From an uncultured Geobacter sp. (GTDB lineage Bacteria; Desulfobacterota; Desulfuromonadia; Geobacterales; Geobacteraceae), in NCBI GenBank assembly GCA_937886325.1, contig CALABV010000229.1, positions 1 through 64,000 on the forward strand: 64,000 bases of DNA, written 5' to 3'. Both the position numbers and the translations under genes were made by a program. Shown piece after piece: positions 36,129-45,225 of this stretch. Within the stretch, counting starts at the first letter, position 1. Every line of letters starts with the position of its first letter. Under the pieces are notes generated by a model. That model searched no databases, was not told the origin of the DNA, and was given only the letters and a program-made list of their open reading frames with translations.

Positions 36129-36403
36129 GTGACGGTGAAAAAACAAAGGGGTTCAAACCTGCACATTTGACAAAGGAAAATGTGTAGGTAGACCGTAGAC
36201 CCCTTATTCTTCACAAGAGCGACGAGCCGGAATCCTCGGCAGATAGCTGTCCACGGTTCAGAACGATGTCTGACGGTAAGGTGGATCAATTTCGATTTCC
36301 ATTGACAGTCAGGCGGTGACGCGAGCACCGCACGACACGGCAGACGGCCTCGGCGGTAGTCTTTCAACGGCCTGCCAAAGTCCACTTGGGGTGATTCATA
36401 ACT

Positions 36404-37084
36404 ATGAAAAAAATATGCCTTTTCCTGTCATGCTTCATATTCCTATACGGTTACGGGCGAGTTTACGCAGAAGATACCTTGTCTGCGGTTCCCCGGAGAA
36501 CCGAATCGCGACGTATTACCGATACAGGCCCCGCGCCTGGCAACTTCTCCCGTGAAGCCGTTACAAGCGAGCGGGAAACAGGCTCCGCGGCACTCCACGA
36601 AACTTTCATCCGACAGGCTTTCGCCCTGGCGATCAGTGCCGCGAAGAAGGGCAATCACCCGTTCGGCGCCCTCCTGGTCCATAATGGCAAGGTTATACTG
36701 ACTTCCGAGAACACGGTCAATACCGACAATGATTTCAGTCGCCACGCGGAAATCAACCTCCTGGTCAGGGCCAAGAGAGAGCTTCCACCCGAGATGCTCC
36801 GGCGGAGCACGATGTACACCAGTACCGCGCCCTGCATGACCTGCTGTTCAGCGATGATGTACCGGGGGGTCGGAAAAATTGTTTTTGGAGTCTCGTACGA
36901 CGCCTTTGCGAAGTTGACGGGATTTCGGGACACGGATATTCCCTGCGACAGGCTGTATCGAAGCGCGGGCAAACCGGTTGAGTGGATTGGCCCGATTCTG
37001 GAAAGGGAAGGTTTGGAGGTATTTCGCTTCTGGCCCGAAGGGGATCCCAACAGCAAAAATTTCCTCAAGAATCCAAAGCAGTGA
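36404..37084 (+). CDS. exported nucleoside/nucleobase deaminase (CDA fold)
   Basis: The 226-residue protein is a zinc deaminase of the tRNA-adenosine/guanine/cytosine deaminase family: HAE at 114-116 (ligand His and proton-shuttle Glu) and PCMTC at 143-147 (two Cys ligands), with NHPFGALLV before and the usual MYRGVGKIVFGVSY after. Unusually it begins with a clear Sec signal peptide (MKKICLFLSCFIFLYGYG, cut near VYA-ED) and a 40-residue linker, so it should act in the periplasm or outside. Family members are normally cytosolic. No close neighbours; the substrate is unknown. Confidence 0.85.
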   Translation: MKKICLFLSCFIFLYGYGRVYAEDTLSAVPRRTESRRITDTGPAPGNFSREAVTSERETGSAALHETFIRQAFALAISAAKKGNHPFGALLVHNGKVILTSENTVNTDNDFSRHAEINLLVRAKRELPPEMLRRSTMYTSTAPCMTCCSAMMYRGVGKIVFGVSYDAFAKLTGFRDTDIPCDRLYRSAGKPVEWIGPILEREGLEVFRFWPEGDPNSKNFLKNPKQ

Positions 37085-37682
37085 TTTCCATTGGCCCGTG
37101 ACCGAAGTATCCTGCGCCGATGTGAAAGGTGGGATAATCCATGTGGTGCGCGTGCAATTTTATTTCACCGGGCCTATCTTCAAGTGGCTGTGTCGTATAC
37201 ACAACAGTCAAACCCATCATTTCCGTTAATTTCAGTACAATTTACCTATCAGACTACTCTATTATCAACAATTAAAAACAGTCTTAAATGATAACAGTTT
37301 TCAATAATAAGCTCGTGCGTTATAACCTGCTGAAATTACGTATGGTTATGTATATGGCTGATATTATTGAAAAATATTGTTTGACCATATTTCAGGCAAA
37401 GTGCAATACCTCCCAAAACAATTAAACTATTTTCTATTCGGCATAGACTTTTCAACAGGGTTTCCACAGCTATTGTGGAGGTGATGTTACATTCTGTTCA
37501 ATATTCAGGCAGTTAAAGGCGTTGTCAAACGACCGGCGTGCAATTCCGAAGCTTTCCCGCCGTGTGCGGCAAGGGGATCAGGATAGGTGAGACGAGTCGC
37601 CGCAAGATGCGTGCCTTTGAAGGGAATAGCTGCTACTATACGTGAAGTCCCACGGGATGAGTCACTGAAATGAAAGATACCC
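37085..37682. other. AT-rich intergenic region, nothing recognised
   Basis: This stretch of 598 bases is AT-rich from 37200 to 37500. A CCACA-N5-TGTGG inverted repeat lies at 37464-37478. No open frame with a ribosome site, tRNA or promoter could be supported. Confidence 0.5.
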
Positions 37683-39551
37683 ATGCGTCTCCATCTGGTC
37701 ACCATCCATGCCTTCCGTTCGCCGCAGGCCGTGCCCCTGGCCGCTGCCTGCCTGAAGTCCGCTCTCGACAGCCGGCACAAGGAGACCCTTCCGCTTCTGG
37801 TCTCGTTGGCTGATTTTTTCTGTGGAGACTCCCTGGAAAGTATCCATAACTCGATCCTCGGCGTGAAACCGGATTTTGTCGGCTTTTCCCTGTATGTCTG
37901 GAACCGGGCCGAGTGCTGTTCTCTTGCCCGGAGACTTCGCCGTGAGAATCCGTCCCTTGTCATCTTCGCCGGAGGCCCCGAGGCCACGGCCGATCCCGCG
38001 GGTGTGCTGGCCGAAGCGCCTTTCGATTTCCTGGTTGTGGGGGAAGGGGAGGTGACACTGTCCGAAGCCGTCGAACGCCTGGCCGGAGGCGTTCCCGTCG
38101 ACGGCCTGGCCGGGATTGCCCGGCGACGCGGCGACGGGATCGAGCTGGTGAGGAGGCCTCCCATGGCCGATCCCGGTTCCCTCCCCTCGCCGTACCTGTC
38201 GGGAGTGCTCGACCGCTATATCCCGAACGGTGTTCTCTGGCAATTGTCGCGGGGATGCCCTTTCGGGTGCGAATTCTGCTTTGACGGCATGGGGGATCGG
38301 ACCGTGCGCCGCTATCCCCTGGAGCGTTTGGAGAGGGAACTGGACTACCTAGTTCGTCACGGCGCCAACCAGATTGTCGCGCTCGACTCCACCTTCAATC
38401 TGGACGGGAACCGGGCCAAGGCCGTCCTGCGCCTGATCCGGAAGAAAGCGCCCCGCGTCCATTTTCACTTCGAGGTACGCTGCGAGCTGCTGGATACGGA
38501 GCAGGCGCGGCTCTTCCGCGATATCGCCTGCTCTCTGCAGATAGGCCTCCAGACCGCCGACACCGCGGTTGCCCGCGCGGTGGGCCGCTCCCTGGACCGT
38601 CGCGCCTTCGCGGAAAAGATCGGGCTGCTCAACCGGGAAGGCGTTGCCTTCGGATTCGACCTGATCTACGGGCTTCCCGGGGACAGTCTGGCCCGTTTCA
38701 AAGAGTCACTGGACTTCGCCCTGCATCTCTATCCCAACGGCCTCGACATCTTTCCCCTCGCGCTCCTTCCCGGCACGGTCCTGTCCGCCCGCGCAGGAGA
38801 GTCGGGACTCCGCCACCTGCCAAAACCTCCCTATACACTCTCGGAATCGCCGACCTTTCCGTCCGGCGATATGGCGGCTGCCCGGCGCCTTGCCGTTGCC
38901 TGCGATCTGTTCTACAGCCGGGGCAAGGCCGTGGCCTGGTTCAACGGCATGGTTGCGGCCCTCCGCATGAAGCCGTCCGCATTTCTGGAGGAATTCGGCG
39001 TTTGGCTGATGGAAAAGGCCGGGAAGGAGATTTCGGAGGAGGATTTTCGGGACGAGGAGATATGGGAGCTGCAGCGGGAGTTTCTCTCAGGCATGTTTGC
39101 GAAACGGAAGGTGAAGCGGCTTCTTGCCGCGGCGCTTGATTTCGTGGACTACCATTACTTTTACGGGAGTGCCGTGATGGCCGTCCCTCCCCGCCGTCCC
39201 TCCCGGCGGGACCTGGCCCGCGCCGATGTTCTGCGGCTGCCCCTGTCTCTTGCCGGATCGACGCGGCTGGCGAGGTTCAGCTACGAGATCCTGGACCTGC
39301 TGGAAAGCGGGGAGCCGGACCTGCCGGACCTCCACGCTTCGCTCCGGCCGGTCGGCTCGTTTGCCGCCATCTATCCGCGCGAAGGGGAGGTCGCCACCGA
39401 GTCCCTTGCCGAGCCGTACTACCGTCTCCTGCAGGGTCTCGATGGAGCGGCTCCGGCGGGTGCAGTGGCCGCGCGCCTCGGGATTCCGCCCCGGGAGGCG
39501 CGCGACTTTCTCACGTTTGCGGCTGAGGAAGGGATCGTCGTCTTGCGCTGA
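37683..39551 (+). CDS. B12-binding radical SAM protein, DUF4080-like C-terminus
   Basis: The 622-residue protein has a cobalamin-binding N-terminal domain (FVGFSLYVWNRAECC, LVIFAGGPEATADP, FLVVGEGEVTLSEA) and a radical SAM core with CxxxCxxC in SRGCPFGCEFC at about 192-199. The barrel continues through IVALDSTFN and GFDLIYGLPGDS. The last 250 residues form a helical C-terminal region seen in this anaerobe-rich subgroup. The reaction is unknown. It converges on glgC with only 29 bases between stops. Confidence 0.9.
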   Translation: MRLHLVTIHAFRSPQAVPLAAACLKSALDSRHKETLPLLVSLADFFCGDSLESIHNSILGVKPDFVGFSLYVWNRAECCSLARRLRRENPSLVIFAGGPEATADPAGVLAEAPFDFLVVGEGEVTLSEAVERLAGGVPVDGLAGIARRRGDGIELVRRPPMADPGSLPSPYLSGVLDRYIPNGVLWQLSRGCPFGCEFCFDGMGDRTVRRYPLERLERELDYLVRHGANQIVALDSTFNLDGNRAKAVLRLIRKKAPRVHFHFEVRCELLDTEQARLFRDIACSLQIGLQTADTAVARAVGRSLDRRAFAEKIGLLNREGVAFGFDLIYGLPGDSLARFKESLDFALHLYPNGLDIFPLALLPGTVLSARAGESGLRHLPKPPYTLSESPTFPSGDMAAARRLAVACDLFYSRGKAVAWFNGMVAALRMKPSAFLEEFGVWLMEKAGKEISEEDFRDEEIWELQREFLSGMFAKRKVKRLLAAALDFVDYHYFYGSAVMAVPPRRPSRRDLARADVLRLPLSLAGSTRLARFSYEILDLLESGEPDLPDLHASLRPVGSFAAIYPREGEVATESLAEPYYRLLQGLDGAAPAGAVAARLGIPPREARDFLTFAAEEGIVVLR

Positions 39552-39580
39552 TCCGTTCCATCGGTGCGCTTGCGGCGCGG

Positions 39581-40789
39581 CTACGTGAACACGTAATTTT
39601 TCGGTACCACGGTGACGCCGTCGGAGACCTTGAATCCCCGCGCCTCGTCCTCCTCGGCGGAGAAGCCGATGCGGGCGTGCGGCGGCACGTTCACGTATTT
39701 GTCGATAATGGTTTTGCGCACCTGCGCCCCTTCGCCGATTGTCACTCCCGCGAACACGACGCTTTCCCGGACCACGGCCCGCTTTTCGACGCGCACCCGC
39801 TGGCTGAGCACCGACTTGACTATTTCGGCCCGGGTGACGATGCACCCGCCGCTGATGATGGTGTTGTCCACCAGGGTCTGGTTCAATACCCATTTTGCCG
39901 GTGGGGTGAAGTCGGGCGACGTTTTGATGGGCCACAGGTCATTGTACAGGTTCAGTTCGGGCTTGATGCTCACCAGGTCCATGTTCGCTTCCCAGAACGA
40001 TTTGATGGTTCCCACGTCCCGCCAGTAGATCTGATCCTCACCGGGGACCTTGTTGTCTGCGAAATCGTAGGCGTACATGCGGAGGCCCTTCTTCAGCATC
40101 AACGGAATGACATCCTTTCCGAAATCGTGGGTTGACCATTCGTTTTTTGCATCTTCGTGAAGCATCTCCATCAGCACGGGTATCTCGGCAAGGTAGTTAC
40201 CCATGGATGTCAGGCAGAAACCCGGTTTCCCCGGTATCTCCTTCGGCTGTTTCGGCTTTTCCTCGAACCCGATGATCCTGTTGCCTTCATCAACCTCCAG
40301 AATCCCGAAGCGCCCTGCATCCTCCGCTTTCACGATCATGGAGGAAATCGTGAAGTCCGCCCCTTTCTCCTGGTGATAGCAATCCAGTTGACTCACGTCC
40401 ATCTTGAAGATATGGTCGCCGGAAAATATCGCCACCCGCCGGTACTTGGGGTTGTCCTTGAAAATATTCAGATTCTGGTAGACCGCGTCAGCGGTGCTTT
40501 TGTACCAGTCCTCGCTCACTCTCTTCTGCGCCGGAATGGACTGGACGAAAATATTGTACACGGGAGCCGAAGGCCAGAGGCTGCTTATGTGATTAATCAG
40601 GGGCTGCGACAGCGTCTGCACGAGGATCTTCACATTCTGAATGCCGGAATTAATGAAATTGTTGACGACAAAATCCACTATTCGGTATTTCCCGCCGAAC
40701 GGAACCGCTGGTTTGGCCCGTACCTGGGTCAACGGTTTCAGGCGTTCGCCGGCCCCACCGGCAAGTATGATTCCCAGTAGATTTCGCAT
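39581..40789 (-). CDS. glgC: glucose-1-phosphate adenylyltransferase
   Basis: The enzyme makes ADP-glucose for glycogen synthesis. The 402-residue product has the nucleotidyltransferase loop GIILAGGAGERLKPLT, AKPAVPFGGKYRIVDF, GDHIFKMDVSQ, FEEKPKQPKEIPG and a C-terminal left-handed beta helix with hexapeptide-like repeats. The length is slightly under the 420-430 usual for this family. ATG 40789 is chosen because GGAGAGA precedes it and homologues start at this point; the frame is open 17 codons upstream. No other glycogen genes are adjacent. Confidence 0.95.
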   Translation of the reverse strand: MRNLLGIILAGGAGERLKPLTQVRAKPAVPFGGKYRIVDFVVNNFINSGIQNVKILVQTLSQPLINHISSLWPSAPVYNIFVQSIPAQKRVSEDWYKSTADAVYQNLNIFKDNPKYRRVAIFSGDHIFKMDVSQLDCYHQEKGADFTISSMIVKAEDAGRFGILEVDEGNRIIGFEEKPKQPKEIPGKPGFCLTSMGNYLAEIPVLMEMLHEDAKNEWSTHDFGKDVIPLMLKKGLRMYAYDFADNKVPGEDQIYWRDVGTIKSFWEANMDLVSIKPELNLYNDLWPIKTSPDFTPPAKWVLNQTLVDNTIISGGCIVTRAEIVKSVLSQRVRVEKRAVVRESVVFAGVTIGEGAQVRKTIIDKYVNVPPHARIGFSAEEDEARGFKVSDGVTVVPKNYVFT

Positions 40790-40981
40790 ATGTGTCTCTC
40801 CTCCATGTATCAAAATATTCGCAGTACATCCAGCCTGCATCCGCTGCTTTTGCCGAATAGTGTATCATGCTTTTCGCAGCCCGCTATGGGAAGAAGAATT
40901 GATGTTCGAGACTCGGCGGCCCGCTCCGTGGAAGCGTATCGTCGCGGGCTCTGCCTGAAATATCATGCAGCCCGGGCATTT

Positions 40982-41010
40982 TTGACTTTGCGATAATGTG
41001 TGATACTAAT
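40982..41010 (+). promoter_or_regulatory. candidate sigma-70 promoter for the phospho-signalling operon
   Basis: TTGACT, 17 bases, then ACTAAT (4 of 6 consensus). Transcription from here would give a leader of about 255 bases. An AT-rich TTATAC near 41071 is an alternative -10. Confidence 0.35.
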
Positions 41011-41079
41011 TAACCTGAATCGCGAAGGTGAAGGCGTGAAGGAGTCACGAATTCGCGATTATCATATTTGATTATACAG

Positions 41080-41190
41080 AAACGCCGTGGTAAGCCGGTG
41101 ACGCAAAACAGATGGGTTCCGTAGAGGGAACTGCCGTGATGCCGAACAGCCACTCTACGACCCCTGCCTTCGGCTCAGACAGGGGTCTTT
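41080..41190 (+). promoter_or_regulatory. candidate riboswitch-like leader with terminator
   Basis: The segment GGTGACGCAAAAC followed by GATGGG, a GTTCC/GGAAC hairpin (41116-41131) and TGATGCCGAACAGCC resembles the conserved parts of GEMM-I (cyclic dinucleotide) riboswitches. The usual GNRA-capped hairpin before GACGCAAA is not evident. CGTAGAG (41120-41126) can instead pair with CTCTACG (41153-41159). GACCCCTG/CAGGGGTC (41159-41187) then TTT forms a terminator-like hairpin. The competing stems and terminator are seen directly; the ligand class is inference. Confidence 0.4.
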
Positions 41191-41273
41191 ATGTTGCTCG
41201 CGAGCCGAACATGCGGCAGTGTTCACCGATGTGGTACAGGAGAACTGTATTATCATTCTGTGGAGGGAGAGAG

Positions 41274-42905
41274 ATGAAAAAGGCCAGGAGGTTAGCTCTG
41301 TCAGTTGTAGTGCTTTCGTGCGTTCTCATGCCGTTTTTCGCCAAGGTGGCGTCGGCCCAGGAGGATGCGGGGTTGCAGAAACTGTTGCTTCGCCTGAAGC
41401 CCGCCGTGGCTCTCATTTTCAGCAACTGCATGGCACAGGTTTCCATCGCGACACCGGAAGGGCGCAAAGTGTTCGAGCCCGACCCAATGACATCCGGGGG
41501 GACGGGGTTCATCATCAGCCCGGACGGATTCCTGGTTACGAACGGCCACGTTGTCGAGATGTACCATGAGTCCAATGAGAAAAAGCTTCAGGAACAGTTC
41601 TTCGTCAGTACTCTGCTTAAGTATTTCGTACCCAGGGACGACGGCAAGGGGCGGCAGCTGACCGAACAGGAGCGGCAGGTAATCCTGATCAAGCTGTACC
41701 AGAAACTTCGCCCCTCCGCCAAGATTGTCATCAAGAAAGACCTTTACGTCATCCTCTCCAATGGCGAGTCCTATGCGGCCGAGATCAAGGAATTCAGTCC
41801 TCCCATCAGCTCAATGCCCGGAAAGATTTCCGTTCCGGGGGCCGACGAGAAGGTGGAGACGGGCAAGGACGTGGCTGTCCTCAAGATTGAGGGGAGGGGG
41901 TTGCCCGTCGTACGTCTCGGAGATTCCGGCAGCCTTCAACTGGGTGAGCCGGTCTACGTCATCGGCTATCCCGGCGTGGTGGTGTCCCACGAGTATCTGA
42001 GCAAAAAGACGACCCTGGATTCTACCGTGACCAGCGGACACGTGTCCGGATCGAAACTGGACGTAAAGGGCACTCCCGTAATCCAGACCGATGCCGCGCT
42101 CACCTGGGGCAACAGCGGTGGGCCTGCCTTCAATTCCAGGGGTGAGGTCATCGGCATTGCGACGTTCATCAGCATTTCCCAGGCACAGGGCGCCCCGCAG
42201 GCCATACAGGGCTTCAACTTCCTGGTCCCTGCCAATACCGCGAAGGAATTCATACGGGCATCGGGCGCGGATCTCGGCGCGGAAAGCCTTTTCAACAAGC
42301 TGTGGAGCGAGGCCCTTGATTTGTATTCGATACCCGATTTCGCAAAGGCGTTGAGCAAGATTGACGAGGTCAACCGCCTGATGCCGAACCAGCCCGATGT
42401 GAGGAAGCTTCAGATTTCAGCCCAGGAAAAGCTTTCGTCCGGCACTTCCGGCGGTTTTCCCCTTGTGCCGGTTCTCATCGCCCTGCTGGGCTCCGTACTC
42501 ATCGGCGGAATTGTTTTCTTCATGTTGAAACGAGGAAAAGGGGAGAAAAAGGCGGTATCGGAGCCGGTTCCCCAGCAGACGCGGGCCGTGGCAGTGCCGG
42601 GGTCGTTGATCTGTACCGAAGGCCCGCTGGAGGGTCGCTCGTTTCCGCTGCCGCCGACGGGTGCAACTATCGGAAGAGACCCGGATAAAAACCGGATTGT
42701 GGTGGATAATGACGGCGTGTCCCGCGAGCATGCCTGGATAGGAATGGAAGGCGGGAAAGTGATGGTCAAGGACCTGAATTCCATGAACGGGACCTATCTG
42801 AATTCGACGGATACGGATAGAATCAAGAGCGAGCCCCTGAAGGACGGCGATCTCATCATCATCGGCAAGGGACGTTTCGCCATCTTCAGATACAGGACAG
42901 GATAG
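41274..42905 (+). CDS. membrane-anchored trypsin-like protease with cytoplasmic FHA domain
   Basis: The 543-residue protein has a signal or anchor sequence (residues 6-28) and a trypsin-like protease domain with His92 (TNGHVV), Asp199 (KDVAVLKIEG) and Ser281 (WGNSGGPAFN). A linker and a transmembrane helix (about 405-425, VLIALLGSVLIGGIVFFML) follow, then a C-terminal FHA domain (TIGRDPDKNRIVV, VSREHAWIG, LNSMNGTYL). The protease should lie in the periplasm and the phosphothreonine-binding FHA in the cytoplasm. Next in the operon is a Ser/Thr kinase, so phosphorylation may control an envelope protease or the reverse. No PDZ domain is present. Confidence 0.9.
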   Translation: MKKARRLALSVVVLSCVLMPFFAKVASAQEDAGLQKLLLRLKPAVALIFSNCMAQVSIATPEGRKVFEPDPMTSGGTGFIISPDGFLVTNGHVVEMYHESNEKKLQEQFFVSTLLKYFVPRDDGKGRQLTEQERQVILIKLYQKLRPSAKIVIKKDLYVILSNGESYAAEIKEFSPPISSMPGKISVPGADEKVETGKDVAVLKIEGRGLPVVRLGDSGSLQLGEPVYVIGYPGVVVSHEYLSKKTTLDSTVTSGHVSGSKLDVKGTPVIQTDAALTWGNSGGPAFNSRGEVIGIATFISISQAQGAPQAIQGFNFLVPANTAKEFIRASGADLGAESLFNKLWSEALDLYSIPDFAKALSKIDEVNRLMPNQPDVRKLQISAQEKLSSGTSGGFPLVPVLIALLGSVLIGGIVFFMLKRGKGEKKAVSEPVPQQTRAVAVPGSLICTEGPLEGRSFPLPPTGATIGRDPDKNRIVVDNDGVSREHAWIGMEGGKVMVKDLNSMNGTYLNSTDTDRIKSEPLKDGDLIIIGKGRFAIFRYRTG

Positions 42906-42915
42906 AGGGAGCGGC

Positions 42916-44166
42916 ATGATCGGCAGAGAGGTAGGCCCGTATCGAATCACCGACAGAATCGGCCAGGGTGGTATGGGCATCGTCTATAAAGGGCTGCATG
43001 TCAAGCTTGAACAGGAAGTCGCCATCAAGGTCCTGGCGCCGGAGTTGTCCCAGGACCCTTCCATGAGAGAGCGCTTCATCAAGGAAGCAAAGATTCAGGC
43101 AAAGATATCGCACCCCAATGTGGTGAATGTTTTCAATTACATTGAAGAGGGGAGCAATCTCTTTCTCGTCATGGAATACATTCCCGGCGTAACCCTGGAT
43201 GCCCGGCTCAAGCGCATGGGGCGCTGTCCCGATGCCGTCAATACCTGTATCAGCGTGCTGTCCGCGCTTGAATTCATGCATAACCGTGGCATCATCCACC
43301 GCGATATAAAGCCCGGAAATATCATGTTTCTGGAAGATGGGACGGTCAAGGTGATGGATTTCGGCATTGCCAAGATTGCGGGTGAACGGGGACAGACCAG
43401 GACCGGCATGAGGCTCGGAACCCTCTGGTACATGTCCCCCGAGCAGATTGTGGGCGAGGAGGCGACTGTAGCGTCCGATCTGTACTCGGTCGGCGTCACC
43501 CTGTACCAGATGGTAACCGGGAGGATACCTTTCGGCGGCGATTCGGAATACAAGGTCATGAAGGCCCATCTCGAGGAACGTCCGATCCCTCCCTGGGAGA
43601 TCCATGGAGACGTCTCTCGGGAGATAGGGAGAATTATTCTCAAGGCCCTTGCCAAGGACAAAAAGGATCGCTACCGGAGTGCGCGCGACTTTGCCGCGGA
43701 CCTCAGAGCCTCGGCCGTTGTCCCGGAATCCGGCGCCGGTGAGACTCCGGCGGCGCTCCCCGCACCAAAGAAATTCGACCTTTCCCTGGTAACAGGGTCT
43801 GTTTCCCGTCTTGACCGGAGAGTTGTGCTGATCGTCGTGCTCTGCGTGGGAGTGCTGCTTCTCGTTATCGGCCTCTACATGGCCATGCAGAAGAAAAGGG
43901 AGCCCGTTTTCCCCGTAACCAGATCGAACCCTTCGGCGCCGGCTTCCGTGCCGGTTCGTGAACCGGTTCCGAAGGTGGAAGCAACGCCGCTACCGGCGCC
44001 TGTTGAAACAGTCACGGAACGTGCCGATGCGCCGAAGTCAGCCCCGGCGAAGAAAAAGGATCGGAGCATCGCCAAAAAAAAAACCGGTCCCGGCCGGAAG
44101 GAAGCACCGTCAAGGAAGTCTGATGACGAGCCGCGGGAAATGGATGAATGGAAAATATCAAAATGA
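42916..44166 (+). CDS. Hanks-type Ser/Thr protein kinase with transmembrane tail
   Basis: All kinase motifs are present in the 416-residue product: GQGGMG at 16-21, Lys38 in AIKVL, HRDIKPGN with Asp130, DFG at 148-150 and the activation region GTLWYMSPEQ. Residues about 297-318 form a single helix (VVLIVVLCVGVLLLVIGLYMA), followed by a Pro/Lys-rich tail of about 95 residues, probably periplasmic. No PASTA repeats. It lies 10 bases after the protease-FHA gene and overlaps the lipoprotein gene by ATGA. Likely targets are the FHA proteins of the operon. Confidence 0.95.
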   Translation: MIGREVGPYRITDRIGQGGMGIVYKGLHVKLEQEVAIKVLAPELSQDPSMRERFIKEAKIQAKISHPNVVNVFNYIEEGSNLFLVMEYIPGVTLDARLKRMGRCPDAVNTCISVLSALEFMHNRGIIHRDIKPGNIMFLEDGTVKVMDFGIAKIAGERGQTRTGMRLGTLWYMSPEQIVGEEATVASDLYSVGVTLYQMVTGRIPFGGDSEYKVMKAHLEERPIPPWEIHGDVSREIGRIILKALAKDKKDRYRSARDFAADLRASAVVPESGAGETPAALPAPKKFDLSLVTGSVSRLDRRVVLIVVLCVGVLLLVIGLYMAMQKKREPVFPVTRSNPSAPASVPVREPVPKVEATPLPAPVETVTERADAPKSAPAKKKDRSIAKKKTGPGRKEAPSRKSDDEPREMDEWKISK

Positions 44167-44678
44167 GACGATCTCTACTGTTCCCGATGCTGGTGTTTGC
44201 CGCCGGAGCCGGTTTTCTGCCCGCGGGGTGCACGAAACTCAAACCTATCCTGGCTGATATCAAAGGTTCCTTCAAAGGCGCCGGAGAACAGCCTCTTTCA
44301 ACCCTCGACCAGACGCGGCAACGTTACTCCTGCGCCAGGGAGGACACCCGCTTGTACGTGGAAAAATGCGATATTACGCCGTCGCGTGTGGAGCCGGGTG
44401 ACAAGATACAGCATGTGGTGCAATATGCGCTGTGCGCTCCGTCCGACGCCGTTACCGTCCAGGGGACCATTACCCGGAAGATCAAGTTCAAGGGAAAAGA
44501 GCGAAAAACAAGCTCCGATGCGGAGGTGGAGACCTTCAAGGCCGGCACGTGGACCGTAACCGCATTCATCGAAGTGCCCGACAACGCACCTCAGGGCGTC
44601 TACACCCTGGAAACGGTCATCAGGTGCGAGGACAGGGTGATAACACGGAGCGGGAGCTTTACCGTTCGGGAGGACTGA
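44163..44678 (+). CDS. lipoprotein of the kinase operon
   Basis: The 171-residue product has a signal with lipobox LPAGC (Cys near residue 23) and then a beta-rich domain with the strands TRLYVEKCDITPSRVEPGD, QGTITRKIKFKG and TWTVTAFIEVPDNAPQGVY. It looks like an immunoglobulin-like fold. I do not recognise a named family. ATG 44163 overlaps the kinase stop; ATG 44148 is in the same frame. It could be the extracellular partner of the kinase tail or the protease, which is inference. Confidence 0.8.
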   Translation: MRRSLLFPMLVFAAGAGFLPAGCTKLKPILADIKGSFKGAGEQPLSTLDQTRQRYSCAREDTRLYVEKCDITPSRVEPGDKIQHVVQYALCAPSDAVTVQGTITRKIKFKGKERKTSSDAEVETFKAGTWTVTAFIEVPDNAPQGVYTLETVIRCEDRVITRSGSFTVRED

Positions 44679-44697
44679 ACATGTGGGAGGAGAGCGT

Positions 44698-45225
44698 ATG
44701 AACTGCAGAACCTGTGGCGCGGAAATTCCGGAGGGGAGCGCGTGCTGCGTCTGTTGCGGCGCTGCCGTTACTCCCGTTTCCGGAGACACGAAGCTGCACG
44801 GGGCGCCGGGCGCGACAGCCGTATCGGGCGATACCAGGGTCATCGACGCCGTGGGTGTCACCAGGATATACCAGGAAAAGGATCTGGGTAAGACCGTCGT
44901 CTACAAGCCCCGGGAAAAAAGGAAACCCATCTTCGGATGGCTTGTGGTAACAGAAGGCCCGGACGCCTGGGAGGAATTCAGGCTGGACGACGAAGAAGGG
45001 CAGTACTTCCTGGGAACAGGGGATGATTGCTCGATAAGGCTCCTGGACGAAAAGGTTGAAAGAATGCATGCAAGCGTTCGTATCAAGGGCGGCAAGCTGA
45101 CCATTACCGATCTCGATACTGCTTCCGGCACCTTTGTCAATGACGAGGCCGTGACGAGGGAAGAGTTGCAGGACGGAGATATGGTGAGGGTCGGAGATAG
45201 TGTCCTGAGATTCCGTAAATGCTGA
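44698..45225 (+). CDS. zinc-ribbon plus FHA-domain protein
   Basis: The 175-residue cytoplasmic protein starts with a short zinc ribbon (Cys3, Cys6, Cys17, Cys20 in CRTCGAEI and CCVCCGA). A middle part rich in Thr (SGDTKLHG, SGDTRVIDAVGVTRIYQE, KTVVYKPRE) offers phospho-acceptor sites, and the C-terminal FHA domain has YFLGTGDDCSIRLL, MHASVRI and TASGTFVNDE. Proteins of this plan (as GarA/OdhI in Actinobacteria) are phosphorylated on an N-terminal Thr and then fold back on the FHA. A GGGAGGAGAG site precedes ATG 44698. Confidence 0.88.
   Translation: MNCRTCGAEIPEGSACCVCCGAAVTPVSGDTKLHGAPGATAVSGDTRVIDAVGVTRIYQEKDLGKTVVYKPREKRKPIFGWLVVTEGPDAWEEFRLDDEEGQYFLGTGDDCSIRLLDEKVERMHASVRIKGGKLTITDLDTASGTFVNDEAVTREELQDGDMVRVGDSVLRFRKC

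Larger units (their letters stand above)
40790..41273 (+). other. glgC/protease intergenic region with long leader
   Basis: This 484-base gap between divergent genes holds a candidate promoter (40982-41010), an AATCGCGA/TCGCGATT inverted repeat (41018-41025 and 41053-41060), a structured element (41080-41160) and a terminator-like hairpin (41159-41190). It ends in the GGAGGGAGAG ribosome site of the protease gene. Confidence 0.6.

Noticed and set aside
41112..41273. N-terminal extension of the protease frame
   Set aside because: It translates the structured leader; the ATG at 41274 has a strong ribosome site and opens with a signal sequence.
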